Below are positions 1-12,560 of a DNA stretch of 64,000 nt, in pieces (the stretch's first letter is position 1; every line of letters starts with the position of its first letter). The stretch is from NCBI GenBank assembly GCA_015680685.1, contig MNCI01021413.1, forward strand, positions 210,287-274,286. The letters run 5' to 3'. The position numbers and the translations under genes were made by a program. Origin of the DNA: Gnetum montanum. Its lineage: Eukaryota; Streptophyta; Gnetopsida; Gnetales; Gnetaceae. A model generated the notes under the pieces. That model was given only the letters and a program-made list of their open reading frames with translations. It was not told the DNA's origin and searched no databases.

Positions 1-26
1 TAAGATAGAGAAGTGATTCAAGGAGA

Positions 27-2055
27 ATGAATATGGAAGGCACTCCCCTTTCTGTGTCTTATCAAAAAATTATGCAAGAGGGAAAGAATATTACGATACA
101 TAAAGAACACTATTTGACATGCCCCAATCAACTCATGGATGAAAATGATGAAGGAAAAAGTGATCTAAGAAGAGGAGCAGTAACCACCACCTCCACCACC
201 CACTCATGAAATAACGTCGGAGACCTATGCTACCATTGAGTGCATGCGTGAACTCTGAGAGTAGCTCTTGCAATAGTAGCAGTAGTAAGCAAGAATGAGT
301 GGTGGTGATCCATTTGTGTACAGACTAGCAATGAGTCACCTCAATGAAGTGGCTCAAACCATTAATCAAATGGAAGGTGGAGCACAAATTTTCTCAACCT
401 GAAGAATGCAGGTGCTCGCAAGGTCGAATCCAAGTGTGCAAGAGGTAATGATGTCTCTCTTGCAATAACAACAATTCCCAAACATCTCTAGGAATGCCAG
501 TACCTTTTTGATGCATTTGGAGAAGGGTGAGGGGGAAACTATCTTGGTGATGTAGCACCATAAACAAGAGGCGATTGCCAAAGTGGCTATTGATAAGGTG
601 GTTGAAGCACTTAATGCACCTGCAACATCTGTCCCAAATGTTTCTACACTTAGAGATGTGGAGAAGTCTGTAGGAACTATTAGTGGTAGATTGAATGCAG
701 CTTAGCATGAGGAATTACTAGACTGATTGGTGGGAACTAGGTAATCAATTATGGATGTCTTTGATCTTCTGGATCCATCACTATAACCCACTTAGAGCTA
801 CTAGAAGCAAGGGGCAAGTGCATCATAATGGAGGGGCAACTTGAAATAGCCAGGGTTAAAAACCAATGCTTGGCTATAGAAGTTTTTAGTTTAAGAGCCC
901 ACCTTGTTGATCTTGCATTTCTCAACCAAGAAATCACAAGAGATAAATCTTTCCATCATCTTCAAAAGTATTTCAAAAAGGTTAAGAATGTCAAGGAGAC
1001 AATAATCTTTAACTAGTCCTTAACCAATGCCACCACGCATAACATTTAGAAGAACTTGGTTCAGACTTGTTGTGATAATGAGATCATGATCGTAGAAAAT
1101 CATCAATTGTGGAATGTTAATGTGTAGAAGTAACAAATGTCAAAATTCATCCATCAATAGCAAGAGTAGCTAACTAGGGTAAATGCAGAATTGAGGAGAT
1201 CCATAGCAAAAAATAGAAATCTGTCCATGGAGGAAGTTTGTGTCTTACATCAAAAATTTGCAATTGAGATTGCTGCGTGGAAGAATGAGGCCCTAAAGTT
1301 CAAAAGAGTGAAGAATCACTATAGGGACTAGGTGGGATTGTAAAAAGAAATCAACAAAAAAGAAAACCAACTAGCAAAGGAAAAAGTCAATGAGGCCCTT
1401 TGGCAGCTCAAAGAAGGAGGTAATGTCTTCCAACCTATCTTTGATGAGCTAAATGTGTACAACAAGCTAAAATTTTCCTAAAGGAGCTACAAATTGAGAA
1501 GATGATTGAGTACATGAAGCTTCCCAATCATCGCTATGCAAACCTGGTGATGTTGAATGTTGGAAGATTGTGGTTAGAGTTGGAAACTCAAGTGGCCAGC
1601 TAGTACTTGTTGTACAAGGTAGAGTTTGTGCACCATAAAGAGACCAAATAGAAGCTTGAGATAGCAAATGTAGAATTTGAGGTTCTCAAGGAAAAGTTCA
1701 CCGATCAAAGATCAATTACTGAGAATTTGGCCAAAAGGATGAATGATTACTAAGAGTTGTAGAATGCACTTAGAGCATTCGACATCAAACATAAAAAGTT
1801 TGCTACATGGTTCATTAATGTGAAGGAGTTATTCCTGACAATGCCCTGTTAGTGGGATATTTCCATTCTAGCCCACATTGGTCATGCAGCATGGACTGTG
1901 AATGATCCCTAGAGTAAGAATAAGATGATGAAGGCATTGTTGGATGCCTTTTTTCTTCCACCAAAATTTGTAATTATCACTAAACAACCACAGCAACTGC
2001 CTCAACCACTGCATGCACCCAAAGTAGGAGAAGGTTCTTTCGAGCCTTAGAAGCA
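27..2055 (+). pseudogene. Decayed accessory (post-pol) coiled-coil ORF of element Z
   Basis: Reading frames on the plus strand join across many TAG/TAA stops and a few frameshifts into a charged, helix-rich protein. Segments such as 828-1016 (starting MEGQLEIARVKNQCLAIE) and 1200-1470 are rich in Lys, Glu, Leu and Asn with heptad-like spacing, so a long coiled coil is likely. The last part (about 1860-2050) ends in a Pro/Gln-rich tail. The same protein is antisense in element 1 at 4895-7844, which supplies the missing N-terminal part. No gag, protease, RT or integrase motif is seen. Its place just before the purine tract and 3' LTR is that of env-like or accessory ORFs in Athila/Tat elements. 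Function unknown. Confidence 0.6.
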
Positions 2056-2277
2056 TCTATCACTTAGGACTGTTTGAACTTATTCATCATCTTTACATCA
2101 TTTGAGAAGTTGTGTTTATCAGTTTTATCTTGGTGTTAAATTTTGTTGTCTTGAATACCAAAATTTTGTAATGATTGTAAAACCATACACTTAGGCACTC
2201 AGTTTTTGTTTTTGTTGTGCTTGTTTTATGTGTCTTTAGTTGGTCAATAATTCCATACCTTCCCAAATTTTGTAAAG

Positions 2278-2313
2278 AACTCAAGGATGAGTTTTCACTC
2301 AGTTGTGGGGGTA
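2278..2313 (+). other. Hairpin plus polypurine tract of element Z
   Basis: AACTCA-AGGA-TGAGTT (2278-2293) can fold into a six-pair hairpin. It is followed by the purine tract AGTTGTGGGGGTA (2301-2313) that abuts the LTR start. The tract primes plus-strand DNA synthesis in LTR retrotransposons. The same arrangement, hairpin then purine tract then TGATGAG, occurs in elements 1, 2, D and E. Confidence 0.7.
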
Positions 2314-3181
2314 TGATGAGTCACATTGTTGGGCCACATTGACAGGATGTCGTTGACACTACCTTGTTGATGGGATCTCATTGATGTGATCTTGTCGACG
2401 TAGTGTGTGACTTGTTGATTTGTACTTGTCAATAGGGCATCCTGTTTCCACTTATAAATGTGTGCCTACCCACCACATTTATGGGAATATTTTCATAGTT
2501 GTAGCGAAGTGCTTGCAATTTTTCCATTTGAGAGTTAAAATATTTTCTGAGTGCTTGCAGTAGGAGTTAAAGAGTGTACGAATGTTTATTCGAATGCTAT
2601 TGTACCTGAGCACTTCAATGTAAATGGCAACAAACATGAGCTTTCTTAATTAAACGTTGCAGCACTTAGGTTAGATTAATTGTTTACTTAAGCATGTAAT
2701 ATTAATGCAATTTACTTTGATGTTTTTAAGTAATTAATTAAGATTAGTTAAATAGCACACATAAGTACAACCACTTTGAGCATACACCTAATGCTTGGTA
2801 ATCCTAGGAGTGCCTAACTCTTGGTAACCCAGTAGTGCTATAAGTGTGTTTAGGATGTGTATGGCAAGTGGGAATGAATGCTTATGTTAGGATTAGTTAG
2901 TTATTAGATTATTTAAATATTAAATAACTTTATTCTTTATTCTTGTTTTTATGTGACTTAATTCATAAAAGATAAAATGATAAAAATCATATACCTTAGT
3001 TACACTTAACCATACATTTGCACTTCACAAGTGAAACTAGGAAGACAATGATTGGAATGGTCAGATTCACTTCCTAGAACCAGTGTACTTAGAAACCTAA
3101 AGTCTTCAAAATTTGATTGAATCGCTAAGTGAACATTAGTGATTTGTATGGTTGGACGTAAGGTATACTCGCCACCCATCA
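2314..3181 (+). repeat. 3' LTR of element Z
   Basis: About 868 bp, starting TGATGAG right after the purine tract and ending CCCATCA (decayed CTCATCA). The U3 start has degenerate short repeats of the GACAGGATG/GATGGGATC type. The middle carries two copies of a TTGGTAAyCC-AGTAG motif (near 2797 and 2820) found in all LTRs of this window. The terminal block GTATGGTTGG...CCCATCA is shared with the other families. Confidence 0.8.
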
Positions 3182-3702
3182 CATAGTAACTATTTCTCTT
3201 CTCCTCCTGCTTAACAACTTCTCTTAATCCTTTGGAATGCTAAACCTAGGCCATAGGTCATGTAGGTTAGATCCAATGGTGGCACCATGCTACTTGAAGA
3301 GTGTGAAATTTTACTTGTTATTATGATAAGGAAGTGGCCTCTCATGCCAGACAAGAGTACAACAACATTCACTCTACTATTGAACACTCAAGTTCATGGG
3401 AAGTTAGCTAGAACTCGCTTAGCCTTCCAACAATGGGACATTTATAAGGCATAAAGTACCTTAACAAAGAGTATACTTAATAGTTAAATATTCAAGATGA
3501 AAACTATAAGGAAATTTTTAAGTATCTAAATAGCTCTTCCCCTTTGGACTCTTTAGACAAAATTTTCAATGATGGTACTATCATCACAAACCATAACAGT
3601 CTCCTTTCATATCTTAAGAAGCACTTCGAAGCCTTATATATTGCTACCCCTATAGATATCTCATCATTTGAGGCCACTACTCTCAAGTCTCTGAGTCAGG
3701 TT
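3182..3702 (+). mobile_element. LINE copy 1, piece 1 (EN-RT linker and RT N-terminal part)
   Basis: Aligns by eye with LINE copy 2 from about 47975 to 48520, with one internal deletion near 3385 and many point changes. It covers the stretch between endonuclease and RT. Frames are broken. It is interrupted at 3703 by the LTR of element 1 and resumes at 25959. Confidence 0.8.
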
Positions 3703-4657
3703 TGATGAGTTGTCAAGGTACCCCTATGCCCAACCATACAAATCAAAAAGTGTTTACAGGTGATCCAGTCGAATTTCGTAGACTTTGTGTCTTCTGGTAC
3801 ACTTATCTTGTAGGAAGTGAACTTTTCCCTAACAGTCATTCGTTGTCTTCCCAATTACACTTGGGATGCAGAAGGTATTGTTAAGTGTAATCAAGGAATA
3901 TGATTTTTATTATTTTATGTTTTATGTTCATAGTGCTTAAAATAAAAAAATGAAGTAATTTAATAACTAATTAACTAATCTCTAATTAGTCCTAACATAA
4001 ACATCCAATCCCACTTTTCGTACATGTCCTAAACCCATGTATCCACTACTGGGGTTACCAAGTGCTATGCTACTGGGCAAACCAAGTAATAACAATGTTG
4101 GCATTACCAAGTGAATATATGTTTACACTCGAAGTGATTGTACTTATGTGTTTAATCTATTTAGCTTAATTAATTAACTAATCACTTGAAATCTAGTTTA
4201 GCTTAATTAATTACATAATTAATGAAAACAATAAATGCATAAATGAATCATTAATCTATTTTAAGTGTTGCAAGGTTTGATCAAAAGGTCCACCTTTATT
4301 ATTCACAATGGTTTTCAGGTACAAGAGTGCTCGAATAAAGATCCGTATACTTTCTAACTCCTGCTATGGGCACTTAGAGAAATATTCTAACTCTCAAAGG
4401 AAAAAATTACAAGAGCTCTTCTACTACTATCACAAGACATCCTATAAACATGATTGATGAGCATGTATTTATAGACTTTATTCAAGAGCTACTTTGATGG
4501 GGCTCCATAGACACAGCAAATGCTACGTCAATGCGGCCCCATTGACAAGGCAACACCACGTAGATGGGGCCCTATTGATGAGGCCACGTCAATGGGGGCC
4601 TGTTGATGAGTCCATGTCAATGGAGGCCTGTCGACATGATAGAATGACAATTTATCA
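3703..4657 (-). repeat. 3' LTR of element 1
   Basis: About 955 bp; reads TGATGAGTTGTC at the left and ends TTTATCA at the right (decayed CTCATCA). On the sense strand the U3 begins with degenerate repeats of about 20 bp, each with a GGCCCCATTGA-like core (seen at 4500-4640), then a TATAAATA box (about 4468-4475). Its partner is 16094-16444 plus 25388-25958. Confidence 0.85.
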
Positions 4658-4693
4658 TACCCCCACAACTAAATGAAAACTTGTTATTGAGTT
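4658..4693 (-). other. Purine tract and hairpin of element 1
   Basis: The complement of TTAGTTGTGGGGGTA borders the 3' LTR, and a decayed AACTCA-ATAA-CAAGTT hairpin lies next to it (4678-4693). A second copy of the tract motif occurs at 8055-8071 beyond the accessory ORF, and a third at 9834-9852. Confidence 0.65.
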
Positions 4694-4894
4694 TCTTTAC
4701 AAAATTGAAAAGGTATGGGATTATTGACTGACTCTTGACATAACAAACTAACTTGACAAGATTGAGTGCCTGAGTGTACAAATCAACAACATTATAAAAA
4801 ATTATGGTGTTTATGATCCAAAATTAAACACAATGACATGACTACTCAAAACTAGATGGCACATCCTTTGATGGCATGAAGGCGATTGTGAAGA

Positions 4895-7844
4895 TCAAAT
4901 AGTCCTAGGCGGTGGAGGTTCTTGAGGTTCTGAAGGACTTTCACTAGCTTTGGGCATGTGCAATGGTTGAAGTAGCTATCACTATCTTGTTGGGGCTACA
5001 ACCTTTGGTGGAAGATGAAAGGCATCCAGTGATGCCTTCATCTTCTCCTTCTTACTCTAGGGGTTGTTCACAATCCATGCGGCATTGCCAATGTGGGTTG
5101 AAATGGCAATATCCCATGGACAAGGCATTATTAGGAACAACTCCTTAACATTGACAAACTAGATAATGAATTGTTTATGTTTAACATCAAACACCTTGAT
5201 TGCATTTTGCAGCTCCTAGTAGTCATTCATTCTTTTGGCTAGGTTCTTAGTTGTAGATCTCTGGTTAGTGTATTTTCCCTTTAGAATCTTGAGCTTTGTG
5301 TTTGCCACTGCAAGCTTTTTGCTTGGTTTCTGTGTGGTGCTTGAACTTGGCCTCGTACAACAAGTGCAATTTGGCCACTTGCTTCTCTAACTTTGACCAC
5401 GACTATCCAATAGTTAACATAGCCAGATTTGCATATTGGAGATTAGCAAGCTCCATGTATTCTGTCATCTCCTTAATTTGCAACTCCTTCATGCAAATTT
5501 TTTCCTTATTGTAAGCATCTATCCCATCATCCCATCAAGGACAAGTTGCCAAACTTCTCTTTCTTGCTAGAGTTTCTAGAAGACTTCATTTATTTTTAAC
5601 TTCACTGACTGGATGTGCTTTTTATTAACTTCTTTATGTAGATTGATATGATCTTTTTAAAGATCCTTGACTCTATCAAATTTGAGAGCCTTTGATTTCC
5701 AAGTGGCTACCTCTATTGCAGTCTTCTGGTGAAGGGCATGGGACTCCTCCATAGAGAGGTTTCTATTTTTAGTTGTGAATCTCCTTGGCTTTGTGTTCAC
5801 TTTGGCCAGTTGCTCCTTATGTTGATTGATAAATTTAGTTAACTATTGTTTATACTCATCAACATTTTGCAGATGATGACTTTTTGTAGTCAGTTGCACA
5901 TTCTCTTAGCAGGTAGATCTAAGGCCTTTCAAATTTTGTGTTGGGTAGCCTTTGCTAAGGAATGATGGAATGCCACCATCTTCATTGCACCCTCAACCCC
6001 TGTCGGTCTAGTATGAAGATGTTCAAGAGGTTAATCTTTTGTTAATGTTAGGTTGAGAAATGCAGGGTAAGCAATTTAGGCTCTTAATTTAGCAACTTCA
6101 ATAGCCAAGCATTCATTTAGATCCTTGACTATTTCGTGTTACCCTTTTAAAATGATGTTTTTGTCCCTTGCCTCTAGTAGCTCTGACTAGGTTGTAGTAA
6201 TTCTATCTGGAAGATCAAAGACATCTAAAAGTGGTTGCCTAGTTCCCACCAGTTAGTCCATCAGTTCTTTATGTTGTGCTATGCTTAATTTGTCGCTTAT
6301 GCTTCATGCAAACATCTATACTTCTTTAAGTGTAGTGACATTTGGTATAAATGCTACAAGTACATTGAGTGTTTTGGCAATTATGTCAGCAACCACCTTT
6401 GCTATTATCTCTTGTCCTTGGTATTGCATCACCAGCACTATTGCCTCCTTACCTTCCTCCAAGTGCACCAAGAAGGTTACAACGTTCCTAGAGATTTCTA
6501 GGAGTGGCTATTATTCCACAAGAGATATCATGACCTCTATAGCACTAAGATTCAACCTTGCAAATAACTACATTCATTGGATCAAGAAAATGGATCCACC
6601 TCCCCTCATCAAGCTAACTATTTTGGCCACTTTTTTTAGGTGATTCATCATTGGCCAATACATAGATGGGTCCCTACCACTCATGCCTGCTCATTGCTCT
6701 CATGCGCTCAAGAGTCATTCTTAGTATTCATGCAACCATTGAACTATTGTAGCAACATTAGACACAGTTGTTTGAGTGTCAGGTGGAGGTTGTGCCCTGC
6801 TCTTCCTCTTCTTGAATGATTGTTATAGGAATTTTGTCTTTCATCATGTCCTCCCAATTAGCTATCGAAGCATGCTTGATAGCATCATTTGTATAACAGA
6901 CTATCCCTCCCCTCCGATAGCATTTTTTGAGGAGGCATGGGAAGGGGAGTGCCTTTCTTCCATGTTCATTTTCTCTAAATCACTTCTCCATCGCCATATA
7001 GATTTGTTGTGAAAGGTTGATATGAAATCTCCCACTCAAAGTAGTGCACACATGGGCAGAAAAGGCAGTGATATTATTGGGCTTCATTGTGGGGTTTAGG
7101 TGGAAGGCTGCAATCCTATGATGGATCCTTTCTATTAGTGTGAGTGCATCAAACTCCTTGCAGTTGACACCATAGCACCATCGCACTTGTTCCTTTTTGA
7201 TGCTTGGGTTCAGTTGCATTGGAATCTCAGTGAGATTTCCCTTGTTTCTATTAACCCAAGCACTTCAATAATGGCTTGCACTAAGTAGGACACTAAGATG
7301 TCCTTGATTTTGACTATTGAATTAGCCTTCCTATTATTCCAAAATAAGAATATCTCTCCCATGTACCACTCCCCGGTAGAAGTGATAATTGGCCACATAG
7401 GAGAGGTCTTCAGTTAGTACTATATTTCTTTAGGTGCTTGCTCTAGGAAAGGGCCAAAGTTTAACTCCTAGAGCATTATTATTTTTGACCTCCCTTGATC
7501 TGATTTGATTCTGGTGGACTTGTATCAAGGTCACCTCAAGGTTTGCTTGCTGAGCTAGTGCCTTATCTCAGTGGGAATTTTTTGTTGCTTTTGCCAATTT
7601 TGGAATCTAATGAATAGATTCCACCTTGGCCTCTTCCCTAAGAGGACCTATGGTGTGGATTACAAGTGGTTCTTTCTGGGCTTGTTCTTGGCCCCTTCTC
7701 ATTCTTGGCCATTTCTCCCTTTGTTGAGATAGTCCTTCTTCCTGTGTCTACTTCCCTTTCAGTTCCATCTGTAGTCACAACACATCCACGGATTAGTAGA
7801 TATAACGTGTAACTTTGAATATTTTGAGTGCCTGATCTTGCCAA
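4895..7844 (-). pseudogene. Accessory 3' ORF of element 1 (globular N-terminus plus coiled coil)
   Basis: A decayed ORF of roughly 980 codons on the same strand as pol. It starts near 7844 (MARSGTQNIQS...). An N-terminal globular part is read from 7398 to 6980, with segments like EFDALTLIERIHHRIAAFHL and SGRFHINLSQQIYMAME. A long charged helical region, probably coiled coil, runs from about 6300 to 5000, and a Pro/Ser-rich tail (SESPSEPQEPPPPRT) ends near 4897. At least ten stops and several shifts break it. The N-terminal pattern faintly recalls the plant transposon-associated domains of Athila/Tat accessory ORFs (Transposase_28/32-like); I cannot confirm this. It lies between two purine-tract-like motifs. 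Function unknown. Confidence 0.6.
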
Positions 7845-9955
7845 TTAGCTATACTTGGCTAAGGTTGGACCATGGTAGATTGATTATTTTATTCTTATTT
7901 TATTAATTAATTTTCATTATAAGTGTCACCATAGCTTGTTCGGAGGGTTTAACTTCTGTAATTTGGTGTTTAAACGTTGATTTCTTAGTTAAATCTTTTT
8001 GGGAGTTAGAAAAAATGGTGAAAATTTTTCTATAAAAAAAATGACACATTTGTAACTCCCACAACTAAGAGCTTACCTCTAGTATCTACAAAGTCAAAGA
8101 ATAGAGTGATTTGGATAAACGGTTAGGAAGTTATGGGCTCTAGAAGGTTTTGGGCTCTGAAAATTTTAAAAACTTCCTTGGTGTTTGTGAGCAAATGTGA
8201 AAANACTATTTTTATTCTACATCGATGGGGTCACATATACGGGGCCTTATATATGCATTGACTCTGTTGACGGGGCCCTCTATACGAGGTCCATAAACAA
8301 AATTTTCAAACTTGAATATCTTGAAAAATACAATGAATTTTTTAATAAATTTGGAGTTCACGGAGTCCTAGAAAAGCTAAGAATATGATGAAATCATTAA
8401 AGAGAATCTTTGAAAGCTTAAAAATTGAAAAGTTTGATGGAGAATGTGTGTATATAAAAAAATATATAAAGAAGCACATGGTTTAATGCAAAAGATGGGT
8501 GTATGAAAGATTTTGATTGCAAGAATGCCTAAGGATAGGATAATTAACAAACCCAACCAATAGATATGCAAGTTGATTCTTCCCATAGTAGGCACATGCC
8601 TTGTTTGCCCTTACATAACCTCAACCTAAGGAGTCCATGGGCCCCATAGGCAATTAATGGTTGATGAAAGTTAAGGACTAAAACTTGGAAGATTTTACTC
8701 AAGAATTCAAATCTTTCTAACAAAGACACCAAATCAAGAACATGGACACTAGCAGTAAGGTGAGTTATGGGGAGCATAGATGGATGATGGAGAAGGTGGA
8801 ATAGAATTTTGAATTGAGGTCATAAGAAGTCCCTTATAGAGTTGTCTTTAAATGACCAGAGAAGATCCATCCTTAGTCCAGACCAAAACCAACCACTTTT
8901 GGTGACTTTACATCGTCACTTTAAGATCAATCCATCCCATCAAGACACAAGAGTACTTCCACAGAACAACCACTATTCCATAAAGAGAAGAAAGTGAGAG
9001 AGAGGGCCTTAGTTAGAGGAGACATTTAGGAATGGGTAACATGTCTTTGTAGTTTCATAACCAGTGCTTGTAGCTTGTTTATTTGTCTAAGGGGTGTGCT
9101 TTGAATTTCCATCATGTTTGTTTTTTTATTTTTTGTTTTATTTAGTTTTTGTTTTTTTTTCTTTCTTTTTTCATTTTGGATGGGAACAACACCATGCAAA
9201 GACTTCTTGTTATTAGTCAACATGGAACGATAAGAAGTCTATGAAAACACAGGCACTCGAGCAAGTAAAACAGTACAAAGAGTATTGAGTCCCCTTGAAG
9301 TAACATCCTATGAAACCTTTGAATCCTTCCCAATTCTAGAAACTACCAAGGTCACAAATTTATTAAAATTTTATTTAATGAAAGGGACCTCAAACTTTCA
9401 AAACAAGGAAAACTATAGAGTTTGTGAATGGATGTATGTCGTGGACCCACTGCCTGTTTCATGAAAAAGAAACTATGACTTAGCCATTGGTACAAAAATT
9501 TAGAAATAGAAACTAGACATTAGCAAACAAACCATTAAGCATAAACCATGATTAGTAATAGCTACAGCACCGATGTCTCTTGTTGGCATAAAGCATGTTT
9601 ATTAACAACAAATTAGAAAATCACACTAAAATAAAGTAAAATATATCAGAAAGTGTAAAACAACCAAGAAAGATTTAAATGTACTAATGATGTTGTAAAA
9701 CAAAAAATGGTGTAAAATAGGAAAATGTTTTAAAATCAAAAAGATGTAAAATAAACAAATTGAAAAGACAAAAATATGTAAAAAAAAATAGAAAAACTAA
9801 GGAGCCATGTATATGATTAGCATGAATGGCCATCTCCCCCATGACTGAGTTGGAAGAAGGAGATATGAAAAATTGAGTGTGGTTGCCCATCTATTGAGGT
9901 GTTTGTTGCACTAGCTTACTTGGGTTTGTGGAAAGGCTTTATCTATTAGATGTTA
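7845..9955 (-). other. Non-coding 3' region between integrase and accessory ORF, element 1
   Basis: No coding frame is seen. It holds two purine-tract-like motifs (8055-8071, CTCCCACAACTAAGAG, and 9834-9852, CTCCCCCATGACTGAGTT). Stretches match the 3' region of elements 2 (17880-19250) and E (34150-35500), for example around 8570-8660, 8990-9070 and 9420-9560. One ambiguous base is at 8204. Sequence at 9110-9180 and 9600-9800 is A/T-rich low complexity. Confidence 0.7.
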
Positions 9956-10990
9956 ACCAACTACTTTTTGTTTGGGCTTTTAGGTTTGTATATGATCATG
10001 GCCCTAGAAGAAGAGGTTTCATCAATTATATAAGGCCCTTTTGACAATGTTTGGAATTTGGTTTTTTGAGGTACGTGTGGGATTCTAGTGGAGAACCTTA
10101 TCTCTCGGTTGAAATTTACTTTTTGTATTCTAAGATCATAACATTGTTTGTTGAATGCCCTGTGTACTTCATTTAAAGATAGGGCCACCAATCAATTTTT
10201 TTCTAGCACATTAAGGTTGATGAATATTTCTTTTTGTGTCAAACTTAGGTCGAGATCCAAGTCATAGGCTGTTGAGAGTATATGGAGCTTAAATTAAATT
10301 GGAAGTGTTGGAAGTTTTCTGTACATAAACTCGTAGGAAGAGTAGCTAATAGGGTGTTTCCATGTTGAGCGATAGTCCCAAAGGGCATTGTTGAGTTTTG
10401 TGCTCTAGTCTCTCCTATATTTTCTAATAGTTCTTGTTAAAATCTTTGTAATCTTCCTATTAGTCACCTTTGATTAACTATTGGCTTGGGGTGATAGGGT
10501 GTTGTTAATTTATGTTCAACCCCTAAGCGTTGCACGAGTTTTTGAAAAGTTACACCTATAAAATGGGTTCCATTATCAGAAATTAGTGCACATGGCACCC
10601 CAAACCTATTCATAACATTTTGTTGTTCAAATCTAGCAGCAGTGGATGATGTACAATTGCCGATGGTTGCTGCTTCTACCCATTTGGTATAGTAGTCAAT
10701 GGTGATGATTATATATGCCTTTCCATTGGACATGGATGTGATGGGATCCATGAAATCTATGCCCCATATGTCAAAGGGATCCAGTGGTTAAATCCACTAT
10801 TGAGGCACCATCTCTTTGTCAGTGTTCATAGGATTGAATAAATTCGTGGGCGTCCCTAAAAATTATGGGCCAATAGTATCCTGCCATTAGGATTTTTATG
10901 GTCATGCATCTCCTAGCATAGTGGCCCCCACAAGGATGTTCATGAGCATCCTAGAGAATGTGTAATTGATGTTCATTAGGTACACACCAA
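9956..10990 (-). pseudogene. Integrase remnant, element 1
   Basis: Sense-strand order: a zinc-binding region (about 10960-10840, with HEHPCGGHYARRC and GYYWP-like segments), the catalytic core (10751-10464) with first Asp in TIDYYTKWVEA and second Asp in LISDNGTHF, then a C-terminal part to about 9961 (KGPYIIDETSSSRAMIIYK). After YHPK a one-base shift and a stop occur, and the codon expected for the catalytic Glu reads Lys in the continuing frame. The enzyme inserts element cDNA into the host genome; this copy is dead. Confidence 0.85.
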
Positions 10991-11219
10991 TGAACTAGGC
11001 CATCAACACACACCTTGTAAAGGTGTTCATTGATTTCCATGAAGTGCTTAGCTCGATGAAGAAACTGTTGTTTATTCCTGTGATCCACATCTTGTGGCAT
11101 ATACTAAGTGAGAAGATAAGTGAGGATGCCATCATACCATTTTGGTTTTGTAGGCATTTATTCATTTATTGTAGTAGCAAAGAGAAGTTCATTGGCAAAT
11201 TCATCAAAGAGTAAACTTT

Positions 11220-12560
11220 CCTCCTCTTTGTTATCCCATCGTAACTAAGGTAAGTGATTAGTGATCACATTCTTAGTTCCCTTTGGATCTACCATTGTAA
11301 GATCAAATTCCTACAAGATCACCAACCACTGTATAACATAGGGTCTCACGATTGGTTTGTTCATTAGGAAGCAAATGGCATTGTGATCAATGTGCACAAA
11401 TACTTTATATCCAAGCACATAGTGGCTGACCTTTTCCATCACATACATCACCATCATTAGTTCTTTTTTTGTGGTGGTGTAATTTAGTTGTGCATAGACA
11501 ATGCTTCAACTTGTATAGTGGATATAGTATGGATGTTTCTTATCATCCAACTACATAAGCATAGCTTCCAAGGCATAGTTAGATGCATCTATCATGATAT
11601 GGAATGGTCTAGACTTGTCAGGTGCTTGTAGAATTAGAGTCTTTATGAGCTTTTGTTTGAGTCTTGGAATGCATTTTCACATTCCTTGGTCCAAATGAAG
11701 GGAGAATCTTTCTTTGTTAACTCAACCAACAATTTTGTGATCTTAGAGAAATTCTCTATGAATCGCTAGTAGTAACCAATGTGCCTAAGGAATGACCAAA
11801 CATCTTTGATAGTTTTCGGTTGATGAGTGATTCCTTAGATGATCCTTAATTTTTGGGGTCTACCTTGATCCCTTCCTATGAAAGTTGGTGCCCCAACACA
11901 ATGTCCTCTTGGACCATGAGATGGCTCTTTTGCCAATTGAGCCTTAGATTTTTTTCCATACATCTTTTTATTACTTGCTCAAGGGACTCTAAGGCTTGCT
12001 CGAATGTAGCTCCATAAGTGGAAAAGTCATCCATGAAGACTTCCACTTCGTTATCAATTTACTGCTAAAAGATACTTAAGACCAAGCATTGGAAAGTGGT
12101 AAGAGCATTGCACAAATCTAAAGGCATCTTGCGATATGCAAAGGTCCCCTAGGGAATTATGAATGTTGTTTTGGCCTGATCTTCTAGTGTAATCTAGATT
12201 TGATTATAGCCACTATAACCATCTAAAAACTATAATATTAGTGCCTAGATATGGTGTCCAACACTTGATCAACGAATGGCAACGAAAAATGAACTTTAAA
12301 TGTTGCTAGGTTTAACAACTTAAATTCAATACAAACCCATCATTTACCATCTCTCTTTGGCACTATGATGAGTGGACTGATCTAGTCGCTATCCACAATG
12401 GGGTAGATGAACCCTGCCTTAAGGAGTTGCTCAATCTTCTCTTTGATGATTTGCTTCAATTTTGGGTTTAACCACCATTGTGATTGCCTTCTTGGCTTCA
12501 TGGATGGATCAATGTAAATGTCATATTGGCATATCCGTGGATTAATTCTAGTGAGTTTAG
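11220..12560 (-). pseudogene. Reverse transcriptase and RNase H remnant, element 1
   Basis: The RT part (about 12560-11800) has the usual Ty3/gypsy fold remnants and keeps the catalytic FMDD at 12026-12037 (EVFMDDFSTYG). RNase H (about 11650-11270) shows DASNYALEAMLMQ, then YTTTKKELMMVMYVMEKVSHY and FVHIDHNAI, which carry the usual Asp-Glu-Asp residues. Several stops interrupt both. EVFMDDFS is typical of Athila-like RT, as I recall the family. The domains copy element RNA into DNA and degrade the RNA template. Confidence 0.85.

Larger units (their letters stand above)
1..3181 (+). mobile_element. Element Z: 3' part of an LTR retrotransposon inserted in LINE copy 1
   Basis: The 3' end of a Ty3/gypsy-type element whose 5' part lies left of the window. 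It contains a decayed accessory ORF, a purine tract and a 3' LTR. Directly after the LTR, LINE sequence begins at 3182 and matches LINE copy 2 from about 47975, so Z is inserted in that LINE. The internal part is the inverted counterpart of 4658-7850 in element 1, which shows both belong to one family. No gag or pol is visible in the part present. Inference: Z had the same architecture as element 1. Confidence 0.8.
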
